A DNA stretch of 6,583 nt from an uncultured Christensenellaceae bacterium (GCA_934373295.1 CAKROK010000076.1:1-6583), one strand, 5' to 3'; positions 1 to 5,894 are shown, numbered from the stretch's first letter. A program made the numbers and translations. The notes: generated by a model from the sequence alone, not told the origin.

Positions 1-23
1 TACGTAAATTGAAGTCATAGGTT

Positions 24-41
24 GCTTTGCTAACGCAAAGC
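24..41. repeat. Short hairpin, 7-bp perfect stem
   Basis: Bases 24-30 (GCTTTGC) and 35-41 (GCAAAGC) are perfect reverse complements around a TAAC loop. It is the first of four consecutive palindromes between 24 and 193. No T-tract follows on either strand, so it is not a canonical terminator. It probably belongs to the intergenic repeat block. Confidence 0.55.
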
Positions 42-62
42 TCCATTATATGTGCGCGCGGC

Positions 63-112
63 GCAGCTTTCCCAAGCGAAAAGGCTTCCGCCTTTTCGCT
101 TGTGAAAGTTGC
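63..112. repeat. Long hairpin, ~23 paired positions of 25 bp minus loop
   Basis: The inner stem pairs 73-85 with 90-102 perfectly (13 bp) around a four-base TTCC loop. After one mismatch (72 against 103), the outer stem 63-71 pairs with 104-112 with a single G-T wobble. The result is a nearly continuous inverted repeat of about 50 bp in non-coding DNA. Its last two bases are shared with the next palindrome (111-163), so the two structures abut and cannot both form completely. No T-tract follows. Confidence 0.8.
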
Positions 113-163
113 CCGCCCTTTGCCCGCCCCCTGCCTGCGGCAGGGGGCGGGCAAAGGGCGGGC
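111..163. repeat. GC-rich palindrome, 25-bp perfect stem with 3-nt loop
   Basis: Bases 111-135 and 139-163 are exact reverse complements separated only by TGC. The arms are almost pure C/G, built from CCCGCCC-type blocks with a central CTTTG. The hairpin would be extremely stable as RNA, or as a cruciform or single-stranded DNA. The inverted repeat copy at the right edge of the window carries a left arm at the same place with a different sequence but the same GCA loop, when read in that orientation. This suggests the structure matters more than the letters. Its role is unknown; it is not followed by a T-run. Confidence 0.9.
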
Positions 164-261
164 TTAGTTTTTGCGGCCGAAGGCCGCAAAAACCTGCGCC
201 GCGCCTCGTCGGCAAGCTCGCTTTATAATCGCAGAACAAGACTAAAGACTTGCGTATAATT
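156..261 (-). repeat. Dispersed intergenic repeat, left copy (inverted relative to 6456-6561)
   Basis: The reverse complement of 156-261 aligns without gaps to 6456-6561. I count 99 matches of 106, with a 76-bp perfect core (156-231 against 6486-6561) and a perfect 15-bp outer edge (247-261 against 6456-6470). All seven mismatches lie between the edge and the core. The repeat contains the 12-bp stem at 167-193 and one arm of the 25-bp stem. It sits just past the alaS terminator, with its conserved edge facing the gene, as the other copy does toward the Rrf2 gene. No reading frame is convincing in it, so it is best called a non-autonomous intergenic repeat of unknown family. Confidence 0.9.
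167..193. repeat. Hairpin inside the dispersed repeat, 12-bp stem
   Basis: Bases 167-178 and 182-193 are perfect reverse complements around GAA. The stem runs from a T5/A5 base to a GCGGCC tip. The T-run lies on the 5' side of the stem on both strands, so this does not have terminator polarity. The same hairpin recurs at 6524-6550. Confidence 0.85.
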
Positions 262-271
262 ATCCCCACAC

Positions 272-303
272 AAAAACCCCGCCCATCGTTTTGACGAGCG
301 GGG
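272..303 (-). terminator. Rho-independent terminator of alaS
   Basis: Read on the minus strand, 303-293 pairs with 287-277 as an 11-bp stem (CCCCGC core, two G-U wobbles) around a five-base AAAAC loop, followed directly by TTTTT (276-272). It lies about 45 bases after the alaS stop codon and is correctly oriented for it. It is a textbook intrinsic terminator and shows that the short alaS transcript ends here rather than continuing into a lost 3' part. Confidence 0.9.
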
Positions 304-346
304 AATGCAATTATAAATTTACCCGTGTAAATCGGACATTATCAAA

Positions 347-2137
347 TTATTCTAATACAGCCTTTATTCTCCTTACGCCGGCGGAGGAGGATTGCTCCTT
401 CTTTATCTTGAACTTGCCCAGCTCGGAGGTGTTGGAGGCGTGCGGGCCGCCGCAGATCTCCTTTGACCAGCCTTCGATGTTGTATACCTTTACGACGTCG
501 CCGTACTTGCTGTCAAATACGCCCGTCGCGCCGGCGGCCTTTGCCTCGTCTACCGTCATCTCCGTGCATACCACGGGAACGGCGGCGGCTATCGCGTCGT
601 TGACGTACTGCTCGACCTGCGCAAGCTCCTCCTTCGTGACCGGACGGGGGAAGTTGAAGTCAAAGCGCAGTCTCTCTGCGGTGATGTTCGAGCCCTTCTG
701 CTGGATGTTCGGGTCGTCTAAAACCTTCTTTAAAGCGGCGTTTAACAGATGCGTCGCCGTGTGCAGCCTTGCGGTCTGCTCGGAGTGATCGGCTAAGCCG
801 CCCGCGAACTTCTGCTCCGCGCCCTTGTGGGAAAGCTCCTGGTGCTTTTTGAACGCAGCCTCGTAGCCCTCCATGTCCACGGTGAAGCCCTTTTCCGCCG
901 CCAGCTCGACCGTGAACTCCACGGGGAAGCCGAACGTGTCATACAGCCTGAATGCGGACTTTCCGGGGATGACCGTGTCCTTTAAATAGGTGACGAGCTT
1001 TTCAAACTCCTTCATGCCCTGCTTTATGGTCTTTTGGAAGCGCTCCTCCTCCAAGTTAAGCTCGCTTATGATCTTTTCGCGGTTCTGCTCAAGCTCGGGG
1101 TATACCGCCTTGTACTGGTCTATGACCTGCTCGGCGATTATGTGCAGGCTGCCCTCGGCTATGCCGAGATTGCCCGCGAATCTTATCGCGCGGCGGATGA
1201 GTCTCCTTAAAATATATCCCTGGTCGGTGTTGGAGGGAGTCACGCCTCTCGTGTCGCCCAAGATAAACGTCGCACAGCGGATGTGATCCGCGACGATCCT
1301 GAACGCGCGGGTGGTCTCCTCGTCGTCGCCGTAGTTCTTTCCGGAAAGCTCGTGGATTTTTTCGAGTATACCCGTGAATACGTCCGTGTCATATACGCTC
1401 TTTTTGCCCTGAAGTATGCATATCGTCCTGTCAAGGCCCATGCCCGTGTCCACGTTCTTATGCTCGAGCGGGATGAACGTGCCGTCCTCCTGCTTGTTAT
1501 ACTGCATGAATACGTCGTTCCATATCTCGAGGTACTTTCCGCAGTCGCAGGCGGGGGAGCAATCCGGACCGCAGGCGGGCTTGCCCGTGTCTATGAACAT
1601 CTCGGTGTCCGGGCCGCAGGGGCCGGTTATGCCCGCAGGGCCCCACCAGTTGTTCTCCTTGGGGAGGAAGAATATGTGGCTCTCCTCCACGCCCTGCTCA
1701 CGCCAATAGCCGAAGGATTCCTCGTCCCTGGGCGCGTTCTCGTCGCCCGCAAAGCAGGTGAAGAACAGCTTATCCTTGGGTATGCCCAGCCATTTTTCGC
1801 TCGTCAGGAACTCAAACGACCACGCGATCGCCTCTTTTTTAAAGTAATCGCCCAGCGACCAGTTGCCCAGCATCTCGAAGAAGGTGCAGTGAGAAAAATC
1901 GCCGACCTCGTCGATATCGCCCGTGCGCACGCATTTCTGAACGTCCGTGAGGCGCTTGCCCGCGGGGTGCTTTTCTCCTAAGAGATAGGGTACGAGCGGG
2001 TGCATTCCCGCCGTGGTGAAGAGTACTGTGGGGTCGTTTTCCGGTATGAGGGACGCAGACGGTATGACCGCATGACCCTTTGATTTAAAAAACTCGAGAT
2101 ACAGCTCTCTAAGCTCGTTGCTTTTTAATTCTTTCAT
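347..2137 (-). CDS. alaS: Alanyl-tRNA synthetase, short form without C-Ala domain
   Basis: Charges tRNA-Ala with alanine in the cytoplasm and hydrolyses mischarged Ser/Gly-tRNA-Ala. The 596-residue product has the class II catalytic core first: motif 2 around R71-F97 (TFFEMLGNWSLGDYF) and motif 3 at G232-R237 (GMGLDR). A Cys cluster (C189, C193, C197, C199) may bind zinc. The tRNA-recognition helices follow, about 250-450. The editing domain comes last, with the zinc ligands H459 and H463 (HTATH) plus C562 and H566 (CGGPH). The protein stops about 30 residues after the last ligand, so the C-Ala domain of the usual ~870-residue enzyme is absent. The ATG at 2137 has AGGAG (2148-2144) six bases upstream, and a terminator follows the stop, so the gene is complete. 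Short bacterial AlaRS forms of this kind are known to me from Clostridia and small-genome lineages. Identity is near certain. Confidence 0.97.
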   Translation of the reverse strand: MKELKSNELRELYLEFFKSKGHAVIPSASLIPENDPTVLFTTAGMHPLVPYLLGEKHPAGKRLTDVQKCVRTGDIDEVGDFSHCTFFEMLGNWSLGDYFKKEAIAWSFEFLTSEKWLGIPKDKLFFTCFAGDENAPRDEESFGYWREQGVEESHIFFLPKENNWWGPAGITGPCGPDTEMFIDTGKPACGPDCSPACDCGKYLEIWNDVFMQYNKQEDGTFIPLEHKNVDTGMGLDRTICILQGKKSVYDTDVFTGILEKIHELSGKNYGDDEETTRAFRIVADHIRCATFILGDTRGVTPSNTDQGYILRRLIRRAIRFAGNLGIAEGSLHIIAEQVIDQYKAVYPELEQNREKIISELNLEEERFQKTIKQGMKEFEKLVTYLKDTVIPGKSAFRLYDTFGFPVEFTVELAAEKGFTVDMEGYEAAFKKHQELSHKGAEQKFAGGLADHSEQTARLHTATHLLNAALKKVLDDPNIQQKGSNITAERLRFDFNFPRPVTKEELAQVEQYVNDAIAAAVPVVCTEMTVDEAKAAGATGVFDSKYGDVVKVYNIEGWSKEICGGPHASNTSELGKFKIKKEQSSSAGVRRIKAVLE

Positions 2138-2152
2138 TTCATTCTCCTATGT

Positions 2153-2181
2153 ATAATGTGAATTTTATCTCAGACTGTCAA
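2153..2181 (-). promoter_or_regulatory. Possible alaS promoter with -35 inside the MITE-like end
   Basis: On the minus strand a perfect TTGACA (2181-2176) is followed after 17 bases by CATTAT (2158-2153), four of six to TATAAT. The -35 lies in the terminal inverted repeat of the 2171-2294 element. A start of transcription about seven bases on would fall within the AGGAG site of alaS, leaving almost no leader, which weakens the call. No better promoter is obvious in the gap. Confidence 0.3.
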
Positions 2182-2294
2182 AAACGCTCGCCCTTCCGCC
2201 CTTTTTCATCGACTCAGCTCAATCAACGTACTCAAGTACGCCTCATTCGCTTCGCTCGAAAAATGACGAAAAATCAAGCTTTTTTGGCAGTCTG
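2171..2294. repeat. MITE-like element with 14-bp terminal inverted repeats
   Basis: The ends 2171-2184 (CAGACTGTCAAAAA) and 2281-2294 (TTTTTGGCAGTCTG) are reverse complements with one mismatch, which is a T-G wobble as RNA. Further inside, about 2201-2210 can pair partly with 2264-2275, and a small CGTAC-TCAA-GTACG hairpin lies at 2227-2240. The 124-bp unit has no convincing reading frame and fills much of the gap between alaS and the dipeptidase gene. Clear target-site duplications are not visible. It could be a miniature inverted-repeat element, a REP-type hairpin, or part of a transcript end. Confidence 0.55.
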
Positions 2295-2295
2295 A

Positions 2296-2329
2296 TTTTC
2301 AAAATGGTCTTTCAAAAAAGTTTTGAAAA
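2296..2329. repeat. AT-rich inverted repeat
   Basis: TTTTCAAAA (2296-2304) and TTTTGAAAA (2321-2329) are perfect reverse complements. A competing tighter hairpin pairs 2310-2317 with 2321-2328 around AAG. It lies downstream of the dipeptidase gene and could act in 3'-end formation, but the canonical GC-rich stem plus T-run is missing. Confidence 0.35.
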
Positions 2330-2379
2330 ACAGTTCGCAGGCTGAAAATAGACTTTATCTACAACCTGATATATCATTG

Positions 2380-2399
2380 CCGCATTTTTATACATGCGG
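2380..2399 (-). other. Weak stem-loop after the dipeptidase gene
   Basis: CCGCAT (2380-2385) pairs with ATGCGG (2394-2399) around eight AT-rich bases, 12 bases beyond the stop codon of the minus-strand dipeptidase gene. The position suits a transcript end, but no T-run follows on the minus strand, so a rho-independent terminator cannot be claimed. Confidence 0.3.
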
Positions 2400-2410
2400 T
2401 CTGTATCGTG

Positions 2411-3781
2411 TTATTCCGCTGCTATCGCCGTCATGGCAGTGGCGAGGGCATCCGCCAATCTGCAAAGCTCGTCGATGTATATGAACTCGTTTGGGCCGTG
2501 CTCGCCGCGGTCGGCGTTTATGTCGCACGGGCCGAAGGCGACTCCGTTTTCAAAGGCGCGCGCATATGTCGCCCCCGCGCAGGGAAGGCACTCGCACTCC
2601 TCGTTAAACACCGCCTTGTATGCGCGCTTTAACGCGGTGACGATGAAGGAATCCTCGGGGACGTAGTGCGACGGCTGCATGTGCGCGACGCTCGCACCTA
2701 TGCCGAGCTTTTCAAACTTTTCGGAGATATCGCCAAAGAGCGCATCGAGGTCAGTATTGATGGGCGTGCGGATGTCGAGCTTGGCATTCGCCGCATCTTC
2801 ATCGGAGTGCATCGCGCCCAAATTGACCGTGAGCGCGCCCACCAGCTCGTCGCTCTGCGCAATTCCCAAAAGCTGTCCGTCATAGCCCGTCGATATGAGC
2901 GCGTGGAGCGCACTTACGAGCGTATCGCCCGCGCTGTCCTTGAGCGGGAGCTTTATTAGCAGCTCGATGAGATATGCCAGCGCGTTTATGCCGCCCTCGG
3001 GGTGTGAGCCGTGGCTCGCCTTGCCCTCAACGTCTATTTTCGTCCCCTCGGCGACCTCGCTCAATGCGAAATGCGCGGGGCAGCTATCGTCGAGCAACAC
3101 GCGCACGTCCTCGATATTCGCGCGGACGACGCAGCTCGCCTTATTTGGCACGATGTTGGGGCGTTCGCCCGAATCAAGACGCACGACAATGCCGTTTTTT
3201 TCGCCTTTTTCCAGGGAAAGGTCGATATGCAAAAGCCCCTTCTCGCGGTTTATCATGGGGAAGCCGGCATCCGGAGTTATCATGTATTCCGGATCGGGGT
3301 AATGCGCCTTGTAATAGTCTATATCGCCCCAGCCGGACTCCTCGTCACACCCGAAGAACAGCTTTATGCGCTTGTTTACGTTTATGTCGTTCTCCTTTAG
3401 GGCATACAGCGCGAAAAGAGAGGCTATTGCGCCGCCCTTGTCGTCAATCGTGCCGCGTCCGAAGATCTTGCCGTCCTTTATCACGGGCTTAAACGGGTCG
3501 GTCACCCATCCGTCCCCCGCGGGAACGACGTCTAAGTGAGTGAGAATGGCTAAGGTCTCGCTGCCTCTGCCGTAGCTCACGCAGCACATGTGTCCGCCTA
3601 AGTTCTGCGCATCCAGACCCATTATATCCGCCAGGTCCATTATGTAGTTGAGCGCCTTAAAGCAGCCCTTTCCGTAGGGCATGTTAGGGGCGGGCTCCCC
3701 CTTGACGCTGGGTATCGCGACGAGCTCACAGAGCGCATCTGTCATCCTCTCGCGATATTTGCTAACAGGAATTATAATCAT
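2411..3781 (-). CDS. M20 family metallodipeptidase, PepV-like
   Basis: A 456-residue cytoplasmic dipeptidase, expected to release amino acids from dipeptides with two zinc ions. The M20 ligand set is visible. H82 and D84 are in THLDVVPAG, and D113 is in GRGTIDDKGG. E147 (general base) and E148 are in DEESGW, D171 is in TPDAGFP, and H428 is in EHGPNEF near the C-terminus. About residues 180-370 would be the lid/dimerisation domain inserted in the catalytic fold (it contains KASHGSHPEGG at 254-263). Length and motif order fit the PepV/Sapep branch; the carnosinase and DapE branches are less likely. I chose the ATG at 3781 over a TTG 18 bases upstream because the SD site lies within the codons that the TTG would add. 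There is no signal peptide. It is transcribed divergently from radC, and its substrate range cannot be told from sequence. Confidence 0.93.
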   Translation of the reverse strand: MIIIPVSKYRERMTDALCELVAIPSVKGEPAPNMPYGKGCFKALNYIMDLADIMGLDAQNLGGHMCCVSYGRGSETLAILTHLDVVPAGDGWVTDPFKPVIKDGKIFGRGTIDDKGGAIASLFALYALKENDINVNKRIKLFFGCDEESGWGDIDYYKAHYPDPEYMITPDAGFPMINREKGLLHIDLSLEKGEKNGIVVRLDSGERPNIVPNKASCVVRANIEDVRVLLDDSCPAHFALSEVAEGTKIDVEGKASHGSHPEGGINALAYLIELLIKLPLKDSAGDTLVSALHALISTGYDGQLLGIAQSDELVGALTVNLGAMHSDEDAANAKLDIRTPINTDLDALFGDISEKFEKLGIGASVAHMQPSHYVPEDSFIVTALKRAYKAVFNEECECLPCAGATYARAFENGVAFGPCDINADRGEHGPNEFIYIDELCRLADALATAMTAIAAE

Positions 3782-3790
3782 CTTTACAAT

Positions 3791-3796
3791 CCTCCA
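3791..3796 (-). promoter_or_regulatory. Ribosome binding site deciding the dipeptidase start
   Basis: On the minus strand TGGAGG (3796-3791) sits nine bases before the ATG at 3781. It overlaps the codons that would follow an upstream TTG at 3799, which rules that start out in practice. Confidence 0.85.
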
Positions 3797-3802
3797 CAAA
3801 AT

Positions 3803-3832
3803 AGTATATTATTAAAGGGTAATAATTGTCAA
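3803..3832 (-). promoter_or_regulatory. Dipeptidase promoter, sigma-A type
   Basis: On the minus strand a perfect TTGACA (3832-3827), an 18-bp spacer, and TATACT (3808-3803, five of six). The expected transcript start near 3796 gives a leader of only about 15 bases that begins at the SD site. The -35 box overlaps that of the radC promoter on the other strand. Confidence 0.8.
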
Positions 3833-3853
3833 TGTAAAAAGCTGTTTTATACG
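3826..3853 (+). promoter_or_regulatory. Probable promoter of the radC operon
   Basis: TTGTCA (3826-3831) and TATACG (3848-3853) are separated by 16 bp. They match five and four of six consensus bases. Transcription would begin near 3860, about 45 bases before the radC start chosen here. The box shares its bases with the opposite-facing -35 of the dipeptidase gene. Confidence 0.55.
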
Positions 3854-3892
3854 TAAATTTAGTATGCCCGAACGCAGCGGCATATTACAAGC

Positions 3893-3899
3893 AGGGGTG
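3893..3899 (+). promoter_or_regulatory. Ribosome binding site deciding the radC start
   Basis: AGGGGTG (3893-3899) lies six to eight bases before the ATG at 3906. The earlier in-frame ATG at 3864 has no purine-rich site before it (AT-rich sequence only) and would fall at about the transcript start. Confidence 0.75.
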
Positions 3900-3905
3900 A
3901 CAGAG

Positions 3906-4643
3906 ATGCCTGAAAAGAGCACGCACGACGGCCATAGGCGGCGTATGCGCGAAAAGTTCATAGAAAACGGGCGGCAGGGTCTCGCGGAGCATGAGTTTTT
4001 GGAGATGCTGCTTTACTATGTCGTCCCGCGCAGAAACACGAACGAGCTTGCGCATGATCTTTTGAGGCGGTTCGGCTCGCTTTCCGGTATAATGGATGCG
4101 GACGTATCCGAGCTTGCGGACGCGGGGCTTACGCAAAACGCGGCGGTGTTCTTCAAGCTCTTAAAGGAAGCGGGGCGCAGCTATTACCTTGAACGCGATA
4201 AAAAGCCTCGCTTTATCACGATAGGTGATGCGGCGACGCACATCACGCGGTTGCTTTACGGCGAAAAGAGCGAACAGCTCTACATCTTCCTGCTCGATAT
4301 GAGGATGCAGTTAGTCATGCAAAAGAAGCTCGCCGAGGGCAGCATCGACAGCGTCACCTTAGACAGCCGCGCGCTTTTGAGGACGGTCTTATCGAGCAAC
4401 GCCGCATATGCGATATTGGCGCATAATCACCCAACGGGGAGTCCGTCTCCCACGCGCAGCGACGTCGGTCTGACGCGCACGGTTATGGAGCTTTTAAAGG
4501 GAGTGGGCGTGAAGCTCTGCGACCATATAATAGTCGCGGGCGACGGCTTTTACAGCTTTAATCAGGGCAAGGGCATGGAGCACCTTGCATCAGAGGGCGA
4601 CGACAATCTCACGGCGCATCAATACGCCGATATTTCAAAATGA
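3906..4643 (+). CDS. radC: RadC/YsnA-type JAB domain protein
   Basis: A 245-residue RadC (UPF0758/DUF2466) family protein. The N-terminal part (about 1-95) has the family opening HDGHRRRMREKF and a helix-hairpin-helix-like region (FLEMLLYYVVPRRNTNELA, then LLRRFGSL). The C-terminal part (about 100-222) is a JAB/MPN+ metalloprotease-like domain with H173, H175 and D186 in HNHPTGSPSPTRSD, matching H-x-H-x10-D, followed by DHIIVAGDGFYSF. The family was once linked to DNA repair; its biochemical role is not settled, and in Bacillus it is not needed for repair. An in-frame ATG 42 bases upstream would give 259 residues, but the SD site and the usual family start favour 3906. It is the first gene of the rightward operon; the next start codon lies 11 bases after its stop. 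Confidence 0.95.
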   Translation: MPEKSTHDGHRRRMREKFIENGRQGLAEHEFLEMLLYYVVPRRNTNELAHDLLRRFGSLSGIMDADVSELADAGLTQNAAVFFKLLKEAGRSYYLERDKKPRFITIGDAATHITRLLYGEKSEQLYIFLLDMRMQLVMQKKLAEGSIDSVTLDSRALLRTVLSSNAAYAILAHNHPTGSPSPTRSDVGLTRTVMELLKGVGVKLCDHIIVAGDGFYSFNQGKGMEHLASEGDDNLTAHQYADISK

Positions 4644-4647
4644 GGTG
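4642..4647 (+). promoter_or_regulatory. Ribosome binding site deciding the start of the 4655 gene
   Basis: GAGGTG (4642-4647) overlaps the radC stop codon and stands seven bases before the ATG at 4655. The in-frame ATG at 4640 would overlap the radC stop and has no SD site, so 4655 is preferred. Confidence 0.75.
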
Positions 4648-4654
4648 GATTATA

Positions 4655-5035
4655 ATGGATACAAAACGCTTAAACGGCTTTAACGACGTAAAGAACAGCG
4701 TGCGCGCGAGCGACTATGAGCGCTGCTCCTCGATGGAGATAATACGCACGGACGACAAGGACATAACCGAGCTGACGTCGGGCGGGGCGAGTATAGAATA
4801 CATGGACTTTTTCGGCAGCCTGACCGAGCTAATTGAACATGCGGACATATTGAAGCGTGCGGAGAAGATGATAGTTTACACCCTGCAGGACCCGCAGGAC
4901 TTTGACGAGGACGAGCTTGACCGCATGGCGAGGTTTTTTGACACGCTGACGGCGGGGCGCACGGCATACGGGCTCAAAATGACGGGGGATTATCCCGCGC
5001 AGTTCCATATTTTCATGAGGATAAGGGAGGACTGA
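4655..5035 (+). CDS. Small protein of the radC operon, FtsZ C-domain-like (paralogue 1)
   Basis: 126 residues, acidic, no signal peptide or membrane segment, no cysteine-metal cluster apart from a single Cys at 24. I do not recognise it by name. Residues about 36-126 show the pattern DITELTSGGAS, a helix, then KMIVYTLQDP (strand), DEDELDRMARFFDTL (helix), AYGLKMTG (strand), QFHIFMRI (strand). The two following genes show the same order, so I infer three diverged copies of one domain. The pattern resembles the FtsZ C-terminal domain (strand ending VLxNI, helix, strand IIFG, strand VxVIATG), but no GTPase (GGGTGTG) motif is present. The first 30 residues are a polar, probably flexible tail. Coupling to radC by a short gap implies co-transcription. 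Function unknown; the coding call is firm, the fold assignment tentative. Confidence 0.85.
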   Translation: MDTKRLNGFNDVKNSVRASDYERCSSMEIIRTDDKDITELTSGGASIEYMDFFGSLTELIEHADILKRAEKMIVYTLQDPQDFDEDELDRMARFFDTLTAGRTAYGLKMTGDYPAQFHIFMRIRED

Positions 5036-5037
5036 CC

Positions 5038-5454
5038 ATGAAGTTTGAGCTTATAAACACCGCGGGCAGGCTCCAGGCGGTGCGCGCCGCAAACGAGCAC
5101 ATGGACGAAAAGCGCGCGGAGATACTATCCGGGCAGGAGCTTAAGCCGGACGCCGCACAGCTCAAAAGCGGCGGCATATTCGCCGCAAGCATGTTGGGCT
5201 CTAAGGTCAAATTAGATGAGATGACAGCCATGCTGGATATTCACGCGGACAGTATGCAAATAGACATTTGCGCGGGCGAGCGGGATGATGAGCAAATAGC
5301 GGCGTTTACTAAAAAAATCGCCACGGACGGCGGCGCGTGCGTGCGCTTTTGCAAGAGCGACCGTCTGCCCAAAAGCGTATACAGAATAGACATTTATGCG
5401 CTCATCGAAAATCATCCGCATATAACGGTCACGGGGGAAAAAGATGACGTTTGA
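5038..5454 (+). CDS. Small protein of the radC operon, FtsZ C-domain-like (paralogue 2)
   Basis: 138 residues, soluble, no signal peptide. SD AAGGGAGG (5023-5030) is seven bases before the ATG, which itself starts two bases after the preceding stop. Residues 38-47 read DAAQLKSGGI, echoing DITELTSGGA in the upstream protein. Then follow SMQIDICAGE (strand, about 72-81), DDEQIAAFTKKIATDGGA (helix), CVRFCKSD (strand) and YRIDIYALIE (strand, about 115-124), and an acidic tail ending EKDDV. The arrangement matches the other two proteins, most clearly in the last two strands. The helix-rich N-terminal part (about 10-36) differs. No enzyme motif is visible. The 3' end overlaps the next gene by 11 bases, which suggests translational coupling. 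Function unknown. Confidence 0.85.
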   Translation: MKFELINTAGRLQAVRAANEHMDEKRAEILSGQELKPDAAQLKSGGIFAASMLGSKVKLDEMTAMLDIHADSMQIDICAGERDDEQIAAFTKKIATDGGACVRFCKSDRLPKSVYRIDIYALIENHPHITVTGEKDDV

Positions 5455-5851
5455 GGTTTTAAGCAGCGTTTCGGAGTTTTCCGTATTGCGCGCGAGGTGC
5501 ATGTACAGCCTATGCGCACAGCCCATAATAGCAATAGAGGATGAGGACGTCGAGCGGTTCATAGGCGACGCGCAGGTCGGCAAGGTGGTGCATATACATA
5601 TGCGCGGGACGCTCAAAAAGCTGCGCGAGTGCTTTAACTACATAAGGCTTAAAAGAGCGGACAGGATGCTCCTGCTGCTATGCGCCCCCGCCGGGGTCTG
5701 CACGAGCGATATAGACGGCGTGGTGCGCCTTTTTGCCGCCGCGGCGGACGAGGGCGCGCACGGGCTTGCGCTGACGGAGGATAACGAAACGGGCCATTTT
5801 ACCGCGGATGTATTTTTAAAATACGATCCGCAGAGCGGACTGAAGCTGTGA
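5444..5851 (+). CDS. Small protein of the radC operon, FtsZ C-domain-like (paralogue 3)
   Basis: 135 residues, soluble, start overlapping the upstream stop by 11 bases with a GGGGGA purine run (5433-5438) as SD. This copy looks most like an FtsZ C-terminal domain. DVERFIGDAQVGKVVHIHM (about 35-53) compares with the FtsZ segment DVKxVMxxAGxALMGIG. RADRMLLLLCAP (71-82) compares with the strand GAKxVLxNITG, and DIDGVVRLFAAAADEGAHG (89-107) with the helix EVxEAxxIVxxxADxxANIIFG. FTADVFLKY (119-127) compares with the last strand. The GTPase domain is absent. These comparisons are from memory of the family, not an alignment run. The C-terminus ends soon after the last strand, and no terminator is visible behind the gene, so read-through into the Rrf2 gene is possible. 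Confidence 0.85.
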   Translation: MTFEVLSSVSEFSVLRARCMYSLCAQPIIAIEDEDVERFIGDAQVGKVVHIHMRGTLKKLRECFNYIRLKRADRMLLLLCAPAGVCTSDIDGVVRLFAAAADEGAHGLALTEDNETGHFTADVFLKYDPQSGLKL

Positions 5852-5865
5852 TTTTTGCGCACCTC

Positions 5866-5894
5866 TTGAAAACCTATTAAGTATATGGTATTAT
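5866..5894 (+). promoter_or_regulatory. Promoter of the Rrf2 gene
   Basis: TTGAAA (5866-5871), a 17-bp spacer, and TATTAT (5889-5894), each one mismatch from consensus. Transcription should start near 5901, giving a leader of about 20 bases. Rrf2 regulators commonly bind over their own promoter; the spacer is AT-rich with weak dyad symmetry, but I cannot define an operator. Confidence 0.75.

Noticed and set aside
111..193. Rho-independent terminators in the left palindrome block
   Set aside because: The stems are strong but no T-run follows on either strand; the T5 of 168-172 is on the 5' side of its stem.
194..231. tRNA-like or small RNA gene in the repeat core
   Set aside because: No cloverleaf, anticodon arm or TTC-type T-loop could be laid out; the conservation is explained by the repeat.
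30..269. Short open frames on both strands across the left repeat block
   Set aside because: They are formed by palindromic repeat sequence, have no SD site, and overlap stable hairpins and the alaS terminator.
1283..1981. A 232-codon open frame on the plus strand opposite alaS
   Set aside because: It lies wholly antisense to a clear AlaRS gene, has no SD site or recognisable domain, and open antisense frames are expected in GC-rich coding DNA. The same reasoning removes the other long frames opposite alaS, the dipeptidase and radC.
3782..3799. TTG start giving the dipeptidase six extra residues
   Set aside because: The codons added would contain the SD site TGGAGG that properly serves the ATG at 3781.
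3864..3905. Upstream ATG for radC (14 extra residues)
   Set aside because: No SD site precedes it, it falls near the predicted transcript start, and the extra residues do not resemble the family's N-terminus.
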